64,000 nt of DNA, from the NCBI GenBank assembly GCA_014898425.1, contig RCSZ01000012.1:1426001-1490000 (forward strand), read 5' to 3'. The notes beneath the pieces are model-generated. The model worked only from the letters and a program-made list of their open reading frames with translations, ran no database searches and had not been told where the DNA came from. The translations under genes were made by a program, and so were the position numbers. Shown piece by piece: positions 31,345 to 45,303 of this stretch; positions within the stretch are counted from its first letter, which is position 1, and each line of letters starts with the position of its first letter. Origin of the DNA: Botryotinia globosa. Lineage: Eukaryota > Ascomycota > Leotiomycetes > Helotiales > Sclerotiniaceae.

Positions 31345-31440
31345 GGTTGGGGAGATGGAGATGGAGATGGAGATGGAGATGGAGATGGAGTTGGAGTTGG
31401 AGTTGGAGTTGGAGTTGGAGTTGGAGATGGAGTTGGAGAT
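31345..31440. repeat. hexanucleotide (GGAGAT)n/(GGAGTT)n repeat
   Basis: About 16 copies in two blocks: GGAGAT first, then GGAGTT, with mixed copies at the end. Confidence 0.9.
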
Positions 31441-32573
31441 GGTAGAGTTGGATATGGATATAGATATAAAGATAGAGTTGAAGATGGAAAAGGAGATGAA
31501 AATGAAGATATACCTCCTCAACACCCTCACCATTTCGCACATCATCACATCTTGATTATTCTCATCTCATGGTGGCCAGTGACTATCTATTATAACATTC
31601 ATTTCATCGTCAAAACATTATATTCTGATATTGATATTGATATTATCCAATCCACATGAAGAAATACTACCTCGATACCTAGCATGTAGATAGATATATC
31701 CATTCAGTGTCTCCATGCAAAACAAGTTACGGACATCCGTGAATATCCCCGAGGGCAAGTTCAACAATAGACCTAGATGATGTTCATGTGTCATTCGTAT
31801 ATGAATGATGGCAAAGTACAGATGCCAATACGCATAATATAGAGACAAATGTAGATAGAGCTAATATATACGTAAACGTAATGTAATATTCAAATAGAAT
31901 AATATATTATATAAATCACAATTGACTGTACCAACCTACCTACCTACCTAGTATATAGATGTATAAATCATCTTTTCCTAATTATTCCATTTCCAATTCG
32001 TTCTTCCCCTCAGCATCATGAACCCTACTTCCCCATCCCTAAACCTTCCTCAAAGTTAAACCCATCACAAACATCACCCTCCCAAGCCTCCCCATTAATG
32101 CCCCAGCCCATCACCACTCCTTCAAGCCGAGACAACGCGACGAATAAGATAGTATGCAAAGACGACTCATTACTCATGTGATTGTGATGCAACTCTTCTC
32201 CGGACGTGTAACAATCGGTGAAAATCTTTAAAGTCGATATGGAATCTTACCGATGCATGTATTATATGGAATTGGAATCGTAACGAGCAAGTGAGTCGCG
32301 TAGGAAAAGGGTATCGAGTTATCACTACTCAAATTAAATCATCTCATATCCTCAACTACACAAGAGTAAGGAAATGGGAAAGCACCTAACTAGTACATAG
32401 AATGCATCATCAGATACAACTACATTCGTCTAGGTGGTGACTTGAAATATATACACTGTATTGTTGTAATTATCTACATTTTGCTGTCCAATTAAGTATC
32501 CTCTATTTCCTGAAAGATTATCTTTCTACCTCTTTTTGCTTTCCCTCCCCTCTTTCTAATGCTAGCTAGATAC

Positions 32574-35334
32574 CTACATATTTCGCCTCTGTGGTAAAAT
32601 TCGGTTCTGGGAATAATTTGTAAGTGCATTGCTACTCTCCCCTGATGGTTGTTCTCCCGATGCCTTTGCATGGCATCGATCACACAACCAATTACCTCTC
32701 TCAACTGGGCGTCCAAATTTCTCAGCACACTCCCGATGGTAGTCACCATCAACACAAAGCTATAAAGCAATTAGTCTGGTACACCTAGAGTAAACATACG
32801 ATAAATATCCTTACTCTGCCACTACATTGTATAGCATTACTTTGCCATACTGAAACTTGATGACCACACACGCAATCATGAGGACCTCTCATCATAGGCT
32901 CTGCGTCTGCGGGCTCCACGTCTGGAGTTGACTTTGATTCCAAATTCGACTTGGGTTTCATCTCTTCCAATTCCTTCTTTCCCTTTTCAAACATCTTTTC
33001 ACAACAAGACATAACTGAACCGACTTTGAGATCACCCCTTGCTACCCACAATTCAATCTGCTTGCGCCATTCTTTCTTTCGAGCCTTCTTCTCGGCAAAC
33101 CAAACGCGATTTCTCGCTACAAATCTTGTGATTGTTTCCGGAAGATGAGACTGATTAGTGAGCCTCTCGGCCATGATGAACTCTTCCCACTTAATAAAGT
33201 ACTCCTTTTCGTCATCTTTAACATCCGTGTAATCATTAATAATCCATTTTCGTTTATGGAGAAGGTAAGATTCGTCATTCTCATCATCAGTATCGGGTAA
33301 CTCATCTCCAGGTTTCAAAACCCGCCTCGTGCGGTAATCATTGAATTCCCGGGATTTGACGTCAGGAGCATATGCAGATCGAGGATATGGACCATGTTTA
33401 ATATCAGGAACGTAGTGCTTATCCTTGGTTCTGGCTGGTGAAAGAGCCAGGCGTCTAATATAACCAGGTAGCGGGGCAGAACTCTCACCCTCGTTTGTGT
33501 CGAGATCATTGTTCGACATTTCTGGCGAGGTTTGGCGTGAAGTTTGGCGTGAGGTTTCGGGTGATGGAAATGAAGTAGTTTTGAAGTTCAAACGACCAAG
33601 GATTTCTGAATTTGGCCATTGATTGTTTAGAGGCCCTTCCCTATCTTGCGCCCAAGAATAGTCACCAGAAAGATATTTCTCCATATCCAACAAAGTGTTA
33701 ACTTGCCCAAACTGAATACTTTGCAAAGGATGAATCTCCCTCGACTTTCGAGACTCTTTGTTGATTTCGATGAAAAACAAAGACTTGGGGCGAATGTGAA
33801 ATGTAAATCGCAAATGTGTGGTTTTGAAATGAAGTCGAAGACTTTCCATAGATTTAGTATCTAGATTGCATATAGGACACGTGAATCCTACTACCACATG
33901 CGTTTGTTTGATATTATATGCTTCTGCATTTGCTTTGCTGACCGTATAAGTCACAGTTTCCCCGGCGTCAGTCGCCGTGAAAGGAGTTTCCGAAGTTTCT
34001 CTAGCCCAATGGGCTCTTAATTTCTTGCCCTGAGCTTTTGCACTCAAAGCTTTGAGATTGTATGTTGGAACATTTGCACGAACACGTCTTTGACCACGAG
34101 AGGGGCTTTCGGGATCTGTTGTTGCTGCCTTTTGCGGAGACAAAATTTGAGCAAGATTTAATTCAGGAGCTAACTCTGGAACCGGCGTCGGCAGTTTTGG
34201 TACTTCGATATGTTCTTCTTTTTTATGTAGATGACTTGGGAGTGACCATTGTACATCTAATTTCAATGATGCAGAAGTTTCAATACTTTCCCCATCATAC
34301 AATAGCTCAATCTCTGCTGTGCTTCGCTTGCTATCCCAATCAAATAGCAAAAACTCGCATTTTATTTGACGTACATCAGTAAGTTCTGATTCTCCTTTGA
34401 ATATTCTTTTTGCGAGGCGACTGTTACGAGGTAGACTGGAAAGTGCCAAAGGCAACCAGTCTCTTCGATTGGCGCGGAATGGCTCGATCAAAAATTGAAC
34501 TCCATATTTCCCAAGTTTGTTTGGAGCTTGTAGTTGATCGAATGAATCACCAGAGGTTGGATCTTGAGAGAGGACCTCCGAGGGTATTATGAAGGGTGGT
34601 AAGTGTATGGGGAAGGTATCATTTTGACGACCTTCAGATATCATTCGAATTCTCCCAGTCTGAGGTTGTCGATAGATATCTGTGAATGACCCATCTTCCG
34701 AAATACGGAGCAAAACCAGAGTACACTTTATATTGGAGTATTGACTCGTGTTTCCATCTCCAGTTTCTTCAAAATTTGAGTTTTGAATGATACTGGCAAC
34801 CTGGATGCGTAGCAATTTCCGGAAGTCCACGGGAGTTTTTGTTAATTTCAGTACAGAGTCAATACGAACTCGATCGCGTTTTGAATTTTTGAGACCGTAA
34901 AAATCCGTGGGCTTGATCTTATTTACCTGAGATTTACTGGGTAAACGTGACGGCGGAGATTCTTCACTTGTAGAACGATTAAATGAAGACGGTTCCATTA
35001 TTGAAGCAACAGTAGAAGTTGATGATATGGATCGACTTGAAGGGTCATGAGTCGAAACTGGAGCTACGTCGGTATTGGTCGTCTTTCTTCTTTTGATAGG
35101 CCTTATATCTTCATCCTCATCGTCATCCTCATCAGATGCCAAAACTTCACGTTCATGTTTTTGAGGCGGTGTGATGACCTTGAGAGATGAATATGAGGAA
35201 CCCATCTTGAATTTCTCTCGGTATCTTATAGCCTTTTCGAGGTTGCCTCGTAAAAAGGGGCGGAAAGGTTGACGATGATTTGATAACCAATTTTCAATCC
35301 CGATTCCTCCTCCATTGATGCCTGCTGGTGACAT
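32574..35334 (-). CDS. suz12: SUZ12-type Polycomb (PRC2) subunit with C2H2 finger, VEFS box and C-terminal zinc finger
   Basis: Two exons (35334-32815, 32759-32574) give 901 residues. A C2H2 finger (CPICNLDTKSMESLRLHFKTTH) is at about 486-508, and a VEFS-type box (KRKWIINDYTDVKDDEKEYFIKWEEF and on) spans about 680-790. That combination defines the Su(z)12/EMF2 family, the scaffold of PRC2, which methylates histone H3 Lys27. After the VEFS box, a Cys/His-rich module starts with CVCGHQ and continues across the intron through CVDGDYHREC to WLCDRCHAK. This resembles a PHD-type finger. I start at the ATG at 35334; the frame is open to 35463, but the extra stretch is hydrophobic and not family-like. 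The N-terminus has a long acidic run followed by a basic KRRK patch. Confidence 0.9.
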
Positions 35335-37080
<1,746 letters not shown>

Positions 37081-39629
37081 ATGGCTAGATCTTCGATATC
37101 TACTCGAGCTCTGCGGACCCCACCTCGATCTACTAGAGGAAATCCTACTTTTTCATACGCAGAACCTCCGACCAGCGATGACGATCTAGAAGAGGAAGAA
37201 CATGGCGATGTCGATGAACAATCACATAGTGATTCCTCTCATGCGACACCTGCGAGACGCTCTCGGGCACGCACCCGGAATTTGCGGGAACCACGGCCTG
37301 CGAATAATAAACCACAAGTAGCTGTTACGAAAAGCACTCGACAGAAGCCGGTAATTTCATACGCAGAATCATCGACTGATCATGATTCGGAGGAGGAGGA
37401 AGAAGACGATGACGAAGATAATGAACCATCCTATAGTGGCGCAGCTCACACGCCCCGCGCAAGACTCTCTCGAAATGCTTCACACTCTCGTTCTTCTGCC
37501 AAGCGAAGCCAATGCAATTCCCATGAATCAACGCCGAAGAGAAGGAAACAGAATCAATCAGCCTCTAGCAAAAGATCCCGCGTTCAATCGCCAGCTATGC
37601 TCGTGGTAAATCCTGAAGCTATTCCGCCATGGCAGACTCTTCCATATCATGTCCTAGTCCAAATATTCGAGTACGCCACATATCCACTGTACGAAGAAAG
37701 AACCTTTCAACCTCTTCCATCTGGGAGATGGCTGCTAGATGTCGCATATCTTTGTCGGGGGTTCGCCGAGCCAGCCTTTACAGTATTGTACAATTCGCCT
37801 CCTCTTGTTCCAATGGATAAAGCACATCGGTAAGCAGCTTTGAAATTCCGGATGAAAGCTCCCTAGCTAATTGTATGATTAGACTCGTAGATTTACTCAA
37901 ATCTGACCCTGCGATGTTGACTTTTGGCTACAGACAGAAAGTTGTCAACCTTCGCATTGAAGTCAGGCAAGTTGCTGCCTATTCTTTACCTGGCAGTGGA
38001 CTTCTGGATTTGCATGGCTTAATAAAGGACTTGCCAAGATTGGCGGATCTGGAGTTTTACGATCAGAAAGATTCGAAGCCTTTCAAACAACTTGACGATT
38101 CGATTAGATGGGAATATCCAGTTGCGGTCTTTGAAGCACTAGAGCATGTTCAACCGGCTGCAGATATCACCAAAGGAGATAAAACCAGTCTGTGCAAACT
38201 AAGAAGCTGGCGTTGGTCGTCCAGACTAGCAGGTAAGAGATGGCCCATTGAAAAGATTCGGGAGATTCACCTCAAGCCATCTTTCATCGGACTAAAGAAG
38301 ATTGCGTTTGTCAATTACCAAATTCGACACCCTAAAAAAGGCGAGGAGGATCCAAAACTTGAGGAATTACTGGGTGGAGCGATTTCCGCCCTGGAGGTAC
38401 TGGAACACTTGATTTTCGAATCATCGACGCTACTTAATGCGAAATTGATGCCCCTGCTACCATCAAATTTGCGAAATCTGGAAATCACCAATTGTTGGGA
38501 GGTCACTGCTGAAATGCTCGGCGAATATCTCCTGACTAGTGGCAGACAACTTCGCTGTCTCACGCTCAATCATAACTCTGCCTTAAGTCTAGCCTTTCTG
38601 CCATCACTTGGTGCAGCATGTCCATATCTGGAAGTCTTAAGAATGGACCTTCAATACTTCGATGCACATATCTCATACCACAGTGCTGAGCCAGATTATG
38701 ATCAGTTACTCACGAGTAATCAAATTCCTGAATGGCCAACCACACTCCAATCCCTTGAGCTTCTTAATTTACGCAAATGGGACAAACAAGCCGCAGAAAT
38801 GTTCTTTCAAAGCTTGTTGGATAGTGCAGGCGAGCTTTCGGATCTCCGAATTCTGATTCTGCAGACAAGTATTAACATCGCATGGAGAGATAGGGCTGCC
38901 TTTAGAGATAAATGGATCGGCACTTTGGGACAAGTTTTTAAGAGGGTTTGCGATCCCCCAAAGCATTTTTTGAAAGCTTCGCAATTACCAAGAGTTGAAC
39001 TTTACAAATCGGAAACAGATACCCAAGATACTGATCAGAGCCAAAGTCCCCCAAAGAAGCAAAAAGCTCGACCAAAGAGAAACTCCCTCCCGCTGCGTCA
39101 CAGCACACGCGCTAAACGTACAACAAACTACGCTGAAAGTCCTGACAATTCTAACGATGAGATTGACAATGAAGAAGATGAAGAAGAGGAGGAAGATGAA
39201 GAAGATGACGGTGTTACATCCACCCCTCCACCTCCATCTACATCAGTTCCTTCAGCTCGCCAGGCTGCCCGAAGTCAGCGTGCTTCTCGGGAAATTCGTT
39301 TGCTAAAAATTACTGCGGGGATCGATGGATTCCCTTCTTCGCCACCTCAGACTCCTAGTTTGGGAGATGAAGATATAGGTGATGAGAATATTGATGATGG
39401 AGGTGAGAGTAAGGTTATGAATCGGAAAGCAGATAGCAAGGGCAATGGAAAGGCGAAACAAAAGCGAAATGTGATTCAAGGAATGTGCGAGGTGGTTAAT
39501 GTCAGAATTGATAATTTAAGACCGGCGGAGACGCAGTTTGGCGAGGCGGACTTTCTGGACAGTGAGCCTGAAGGTGATGATGACTGGGATGGAGATGATG
39601 GGTTTGTGGAGGAAGGAGTAGCTTGGTGA
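37081..39629 (+). CDS. F-box / leucine-rich-repeat protein with acidic YAES repeats
   Basis: Two exons (37081-37829, 37883-39629) give 831 residues. An F-box lies at about 182-235 (PPWQTLPYHVLVQIFEYATY). It is followed by leucine-rich segments such as LPSNLRNLEITNCWEVTAEM and LRCLTLNHNSALSLAFLPSL typical of F-box/LRR substrate adaptors of SCF ligases. The N-terminal 170 and C-terminal 190 residues are disordered, basic then acidic. A small motif recurs three times: FSYAEPPTSDDD, ISYAESSTDHDSEEEE and TNYAESPDNSNDE, each after an Arg/Lys-rich patch and before an acidic run. The last two dozen residues are again acidic. The substrate is unknown. The intron join restores a continuous frame. Confidence 0.82.
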
Positions 39630-40791
39630 TCCACTTTGAGGCGCAACGGAAATTGGAGCATGATTTGCAAGTTTTTTTAATCAGTTGATTATGTTTAGAG
39701 GGAAATCAAGGGGAGTCAAAGGGTGCATGAGGAAATGACAGGAAATGGCAGGGAAAGGTTGGACTTGACTCATATGCATTTGATGGACGGATGGACAGGG
39801 CGCTACGAATTATGAACATACGAATAGGATGGCATAGGAAGGCTTGGGTATCACAACTCTATGAATTGTTTAGGGATCGGATCGCTTCTTTGCGGAGCAT
39901 TTTTGAACGCGGATACACATACGAATCATGATTACATATCAGGTTGCTAGCTTTTCTTCCGCATTGTATTATAGTACGAATACAAGGAATAGCTGTATAA
40001 TTATAATTTGGCTTTGCACATATCAAGATGGCCTGGTGTATGAATGGACTTGTATAGTGGTGTGTGATGTGATGGGTTCTCTTCTATATTGCTGTGTGGG
40101 ATTGATGATATAGTGATGTAGGGAGAGAAAAGATTGACATACAAGTATGATTTTTGACGAGAATTACAGAGCTCACCGGAATTGGCACTAACTTGAGAAT
40201 GTCTTCGTGCATATCGTCACTTGTATATATTTCCCTTTGATTTCAATTTAACAACATAGGTATTCAAATTTAAAAATCTATCCTTCTCAATCAACACCTG
40301 CACCTACACATCGCATTACATTACATCTGTAACATATATCAATTATTCAACTACTTGCTATATAAACCTCATATCGCCATTCCATTCCACTCCGTTTCAA
40401 TCTATTCTATTCTATTCTCATACTGCCCACAGAAAAATTTCAAGCGCCGAACCGAAAACTCCCATCTATCAATAGGGTAATTGACAGAGTCAGTCAGTGC
40501 GACTCTAGAAACCATATTCAAAATATTCTATTATTGTCCTAACGCCCATTACTCCCTTTCATGTGCATTTCGTGCGTACCTCAGCTGGGGTATCTATATA
40601 TGTATACCCGAGACTTCGTGGAGTGCTTTGCTTGCTTGCGCATGCGCATTTTCGTTGATATCATAAGTACCTATGTAGGTAGGTATCTATCTAGCAAGTA
40701 GAGGAACTAGAATAGCATAAAACAACGGAAAAATCAAAACCAAACCCAAAATCCATCTCCTCTATTTATGAAACTCCAAATGCCAAGCACT
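39630..40791. other. intergenic between convergent genes
   Basis: 3' flanks of the F-box/LRR and transporter genes. Frames at 39928-40113 and 40481-40666 show no motif. A TAGGTAGGTA motif cluster occurs at 40660-40695. Confidence 0.55.
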
Positions 40792-42559
40792 TTAGTTAAC
40801 AGAAATGCCATTCCCATTCCCGTTCCCAGGTCCATTCGTGATAATCTCTCTGGGTTTCCAAGTATCCTCCTGTTTCGTTCCAGGCGGTAGCCAAGAAGCA
40901 TTACTACTACCCCTCAGCCTTCCATTTCTGTCAAATGAATTGTCATCTGATCTCTTGTTATCCGAATTTCCAGACGATAATGAGTATCCACCGCCTCGTG
41001 CTTGGATTGGAGATTCAAAGAGAACTTGGCCTTGAGTGACGGGTGTGAGTCTACCAGAGGTTGTGTTTAGAGGGAGAAGAGATTCTTCTTTAATATTTAA
41101 CATCTTGGCTTTGCGGTCTGCTTTGTTGGAACCCTTGGTCCGGTCGTAGAGGTAGAGACCGAAGAATGTGAGGGCAATTCCCAGACCTTGAATTTTGGTT
41201 GTAGGGTTTTGGAACCAGATTATAGCGATCACAACGACGAAGACACGCTTTATGAGAGAGGCAACAGAATAGGTGACGGGAGAAACCATGCTAAGGAGAA
41301 CGAATGCGATGATGTTTTGACCAAAGTGGAATGTTCCGTTGAAGACAAACTCGAGAGCTAGACGTCCGTGGTCGAAGGCCTCGGGGTGGGAACTCAAATC
41401 AAGAGATCCATCGTGGAAAAAATCACCTAAGAGAGTGATACCTTCTGACCAGAACCAGATAGGTGATGTAACAAGGAAAGCAAGCCCCGACGAGTAGCAG
41501 AGGAGATTGAGCTTATCTAGTTTATTGGTACGCGGTTGACCTGCTGCTTCTGCGATTGCGGCTTCATTGAAGAGCCTTTTAGAGAATATATTTTGGGTGA
41601 CAAATATTATGGCTGCGAGGAAAGCGTAGATTATACCAAATATATTTCCTCTAAATTCTGCGGAGCAGGCGAGCATAACGCCGAGTGTGAGAGGAACGAG
41701 GGAGAGATATGTAGCCACTGGATAACGGATATTATATACAAGTCGATATGCGACCACTGTGAATAAGGGGGAAAGCCCCTTGATTGTGTGAACTAGTGAG
41801 ACCGGAATTTTAGCTGTCGCCGTGGAAGATAGAAGATGGCCCCCGATTTGGAAAGCCGCTAAAGGTAGTGTAGTCATAATGACTTCTCGTGTGGGATATC
41901 GAATTCCATGTCGTAGAGCTGGAATTGCATTTTTGAGTTGTGGAAAAGTCGCGGAAAGCCAGGAGAAAAACAGACAATAGAATGCGACAAATGCAAATTG
42001 TATAAGAGTAAGAGTCGCAGGTTTCGGGAAAGCATTTAGAATCGATTTCGAAGATGTGTTTGTCAAGGCACTTGAGAGATACCATACTATACATAAGACC
42101 TGGACGAATTAAATTAGTCTTCGTCAATATGTGTAGGAGATGTCTACAAACAATTAATTTAGGAGAGACTGGAGCCTTTAGGGCATCCGAAATTTCATGT
42201 ACATTGGCACTCATACTCCCCTTTCTCGATTTAATTGTCTTGAATGCATCACTCAAACTCTTCTGTTTTCTGTGTCCTCTGCCACTATTCGATTCTCCAT
42301 TTGTCCATGAATCCCCTCTCATCCTACCATTTCTTTGCGCCTGCCAACGATCCAGTGGAGGAGGACCACCACCGGGATATCCATTGGGATTTCGTGAGTT
42401 ATAAGAATGTTGGCCATCATATTGATCGAAGGTATCAGAGGTATCGAGATCTGGAAATTTCTCCATGGATGTGCGCGAGCTGGCCTTCGTATCACCAGGA
42501 AATTTGAAGCTCGTTTGTGCAATTCGACCAGGCGAAGGACCTCGAGTCGAATGAGGCAT
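40792..42559 (-). CDS. sly41: triose-phosphate-transporter family protein, SLY41-like
   Basis: Two exons (42559-42152, 42099-40792) give 571 residues. About 130 N-terminal residues are hydrophilic. The membrane part has some nine hydrophobic helices, opening with VLCIVWYLSSALTNTSSKSI across the splice join. It contains the family-typical lysine segment SLVHTIKGLSPLFTVVAYR and the loop FVTQNIFSKRLF. This is the TPT/nucleotide-sugar transporter superfamily; the closest family I recognise is yeast Sly41, an ER/Golgi membrane protein that suppresses loss of Ypt1. The transported solute is not known. The C-terminal 100 residues are Ser/Gly/Asn-rich and cytosolic in style. The intron donor is GTTTGT, weaker than usual. 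Confidence 0.85.
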
Positions 42560-43012
42560 TGTAAATTATATAACTATGAATTGTGATTATCACCCGAAAT
42601 ATTCATTGCGCGGGGAACCTTGGAAAGTGTTGATTGTACTCGTAGTTCCAGATTGTTTGTAACAATGACATGAGAGTATTCAATTCAATCGTATCAACCA
42701 ATAATGACGATGCCGTACGCGTAGGACTAAAAGTTGTTACTTAATTAGCAACGGCTCTAGATTTCGTAATTTCTGACGGGATTTACCGACGCTAAAATAA
42801 TCGCGATTTGATATTAACTCTCTTCGATAATACCTACATCGAACATCGCGACGACCTTTTATTTTATCTCTCGTTGACGAATTATCGAATCGCAGAGCTA
42901 TCATATGAAATCCAAATACCAGATATATTGATACAAAGCTCGAAGAAGAGACCTTTTCACGAATTTAAGTCACAATCTTGTCAATTGGGCTTGTGGCCCC
43001 CAGGTCGCAAAG
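42560..43012. promoter_or_regulatory. divergent promoter region (sly41-like / SF3b145)
   Basis: A 453-base region between two divergent start codons. No element stands out. It probably drives both genes. Confidence 0.5.
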
Positions 43013-44830
43013 ATGGCGCCGAAAATGACCAAAAACCAAATGCGGCGCGCAAAGAAGAAGGAGCAGAAGAAGGCAGTACAGGTTAGTCTAAGTATATTAT
43101 TGAAACTTACATTCATTAACAATTTCTAGGTGATCCCAACACCAGAAGCAGATGTTCCAAAAGATTCAGAACCAAAAGTCGAGGCAGCTGAGCCTGCCGA
43201 CACCACCGAGAAACCGATCAAGAACGACGAAGAGCAAGCCAAAAACGATGAAGATCCTTTGGAAGCAGATATTACAGCTTTCAACATTTCTGAAGATGAT
43301 CCAAATTTCGCCATGTTCAAGGATATTATGGAAAGATTTGGTGCTACTGCTGAAGAGGATCAGGCTGCGAAAGATGCAGACAATGGTGACAAGGGCGAAG
43401 TATTCTTCGATGGTGATGACGAAATTCCAGACGAGGACGAAGAAGCAGATAAGGAGCCCAAGTTATCTAAAAAGAAGAGGAAGGAGAGAGACAAGCTTTC
43501 TGTTGCAGAACTGAAAGCTCTCGTAAGGAAGCCAGAGCTTGTAGATTGGACAGATACCTCAGCTTCGGATCCTCGATTACTTGTCCACATCAAATCATAT
43601 CGAAATGTCGTTCCAGTGCCGAATCATTGGTCCCTTAAGCGCGAGTATTTATCATCGAAACGTGGTGTTGAGAAGGCTCCATTTTCTCTTCCGAAGTTTA
43701 TTCAGGAGACTGGTATCGCCGAAATGCGTGACGCTGTGCTGGAAAAACAGGATGGAGCTAGTTTAAAACAGAAGCAAAGGGAAAGGGTGCAGCCAAAGAT
43801 GGGAAAATTGGATATTGATTATCAAAAGTTGTATGAAGCTTTCTTCCGGTTTCAAACAAAGCCGGAACTAACACGTTATGGCGAGGTTTACTACGAGGGA
43901 AAGGAGTACGAGACGAATCTACGACATTTGCGACCTGGCGAGTTGAGCGACGACCTCAAAGACGCATTAAATATTCCACCTGGAGCTCCGCCTCCATGGT
44001 TAATCAACCAACAACGGTTCGGCCCACCGCCTTCATATCCTTCCCTTAAGATTCCCGGGCTAAATGCACCACCTCCACCGGGTGGCGCATGGGGATTTCA
44101 TCCTGGAGGTTATGGAAAACCTCCCGTCGATGAGTTCAATCGACCCCTCTATGGAGGAGATATCTTTGGCGTCCTTCAACCACAAGTTAACAACCAAGCA
44201 GGTGAACCTATTGAGAGAACACTGTGGGGTGAGTTGCAAGCACCTGAAGAGGAGTCTGAAGAAGAAGAAGAAGAAAGCGATGAGGAAGAAGAGGAAGGTG
44301 ATGAGGAGGACGTTGGTGGTTTGCAAACGCCTAGTGGTACAGAAACACCAGGTGGTATGGCGTCAACTGTACCATCAGAATACCCTGGTGAGATGAGTGT
44401 TGGCGGAGACTTTGATCTTCGTAAACAAAAGAGGGGAACCGAGACTGAAGAGTCCACACACCCAAGATCTGCTTATACTGTCATTCCTGAACGCCAGATC
44501 CGCGCTGAAGGCTTCTTTGGCGGTGAAAGAGCTTATGATGTACGTGCTGGTCAAAATGCGCATTTAACAGTATTAGGACAAGAAGATACCAAAAAGAGGA
44601 AGAAGCCAGGAGATGTAGATGTTGCGTTGGATCCAGATTCTTTGCAGAATGAGGATGGTATAAGCAAGGAAGAAGTAAAACGAAGGTTTGAGGCTCAAAA
44701 GAAAGAGGAACGAGGAGCTTGGCAATATGATGAAGATTTAAGTGATATGATTGCTCAAGAGAGCAGGAAGAAGCAAAAGAGAGATGAAGAAAAACGAGGC
44801 GAGAAGAGAGAAAGGTCCTACAGATTTTAA
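43013..44830 (+). CDS. cus1: U2 snRNP splicing factor SF3b145 / Cus1
   Basis: Two exons (43013-43081, 43130-44830) give 589 residues. The first exon encodes a basic start (MTKNQMRRAKKKEQKK). The DUF382 region runs from PELVDWTDTSASDPRLLVHI through WSLKREYLSSKRGVEKAPF and KLYEAFFRFQTKPELTRYGE. The PSP region follows with LRPGELSDDLKDALNIPPGA and PPWLINQQRFGPPPSYP. This is the SF3B2 subunit that binds p14/SF3b49 and contacts the branch-point region as part of U2 snRNP. An acidic Glu-rich stretch follows, then a basic C-terminus. The second exon begins with GTG, so the upstream ATG exon is needed. It fits an intron-rich genome. Confidence 0.95.
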
Positions 44831-45303
44831 GATGGGAAAAATGTAATGCGGCGTTGAATGGAGGTTGGCAAAGGCACTATTGTTGCTTTTCGTATGTAAT
44901 ATCAGAATACTGGGAAGGCAATGGAAATGTGTGTGAAATAGATTCTACGATTGACACTCTTTGTACTTATTGTTCCTGGCATTCAATTGTATAACAGATC
45001 TCGACACAAGACTGCAAGAAATCAATATCTCGTTCAATCCTCTCATCCACACGTGATGCAAACGTGCCCGGGATAAAGCGGCCGCTAGTGTACTTTCAAC
45101 AGCCTGGAAATTGTTTTTGGAGCTCTGGAAACTGGGACATGAATTCATCGCATCTTAATTCACTCTACGCCATTTTATGTTCAAATATTTACATGACGCA
45201 ACAACGATTTGAGACGACATAGTACCAAAATTTGAAGCATATTTTAACTCATCTGAGGAAAGTTCGAACGGATAGTCACGGGACATATTACAAGAAGCCC
45301 AAG
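44831..45303. other. intergenic, 3' flank of SF3b145 and promoter of RS protein
   Basis: No feature of note. The minus-strand frame at 44945-45148 has no motif. Confidence 0.5.

Larger units (their letters stand above)
30494..32573. other. intergenic with simple repeats
   Basis: Upstream region of the 27.6-30.5 kb gene and 3' flank of the SUZ12-like gene. It holds (CTTT)n at about 30845-30875, a heptamer-like TAGTATG/TAGGATG run at 30958-31062 and (GGAGAT/GGAGTT)n at 31345-31440. Frames at 31310-31659 are translations of the last. No gene is supported. Confidence 0.6.

Noticed and set aside
26040..31440. Tandem arrays considered as CRISPR
   Set aside because: Units of 4-12 bases without unique spacers in a eukaryotic genome; simple microsatellites.
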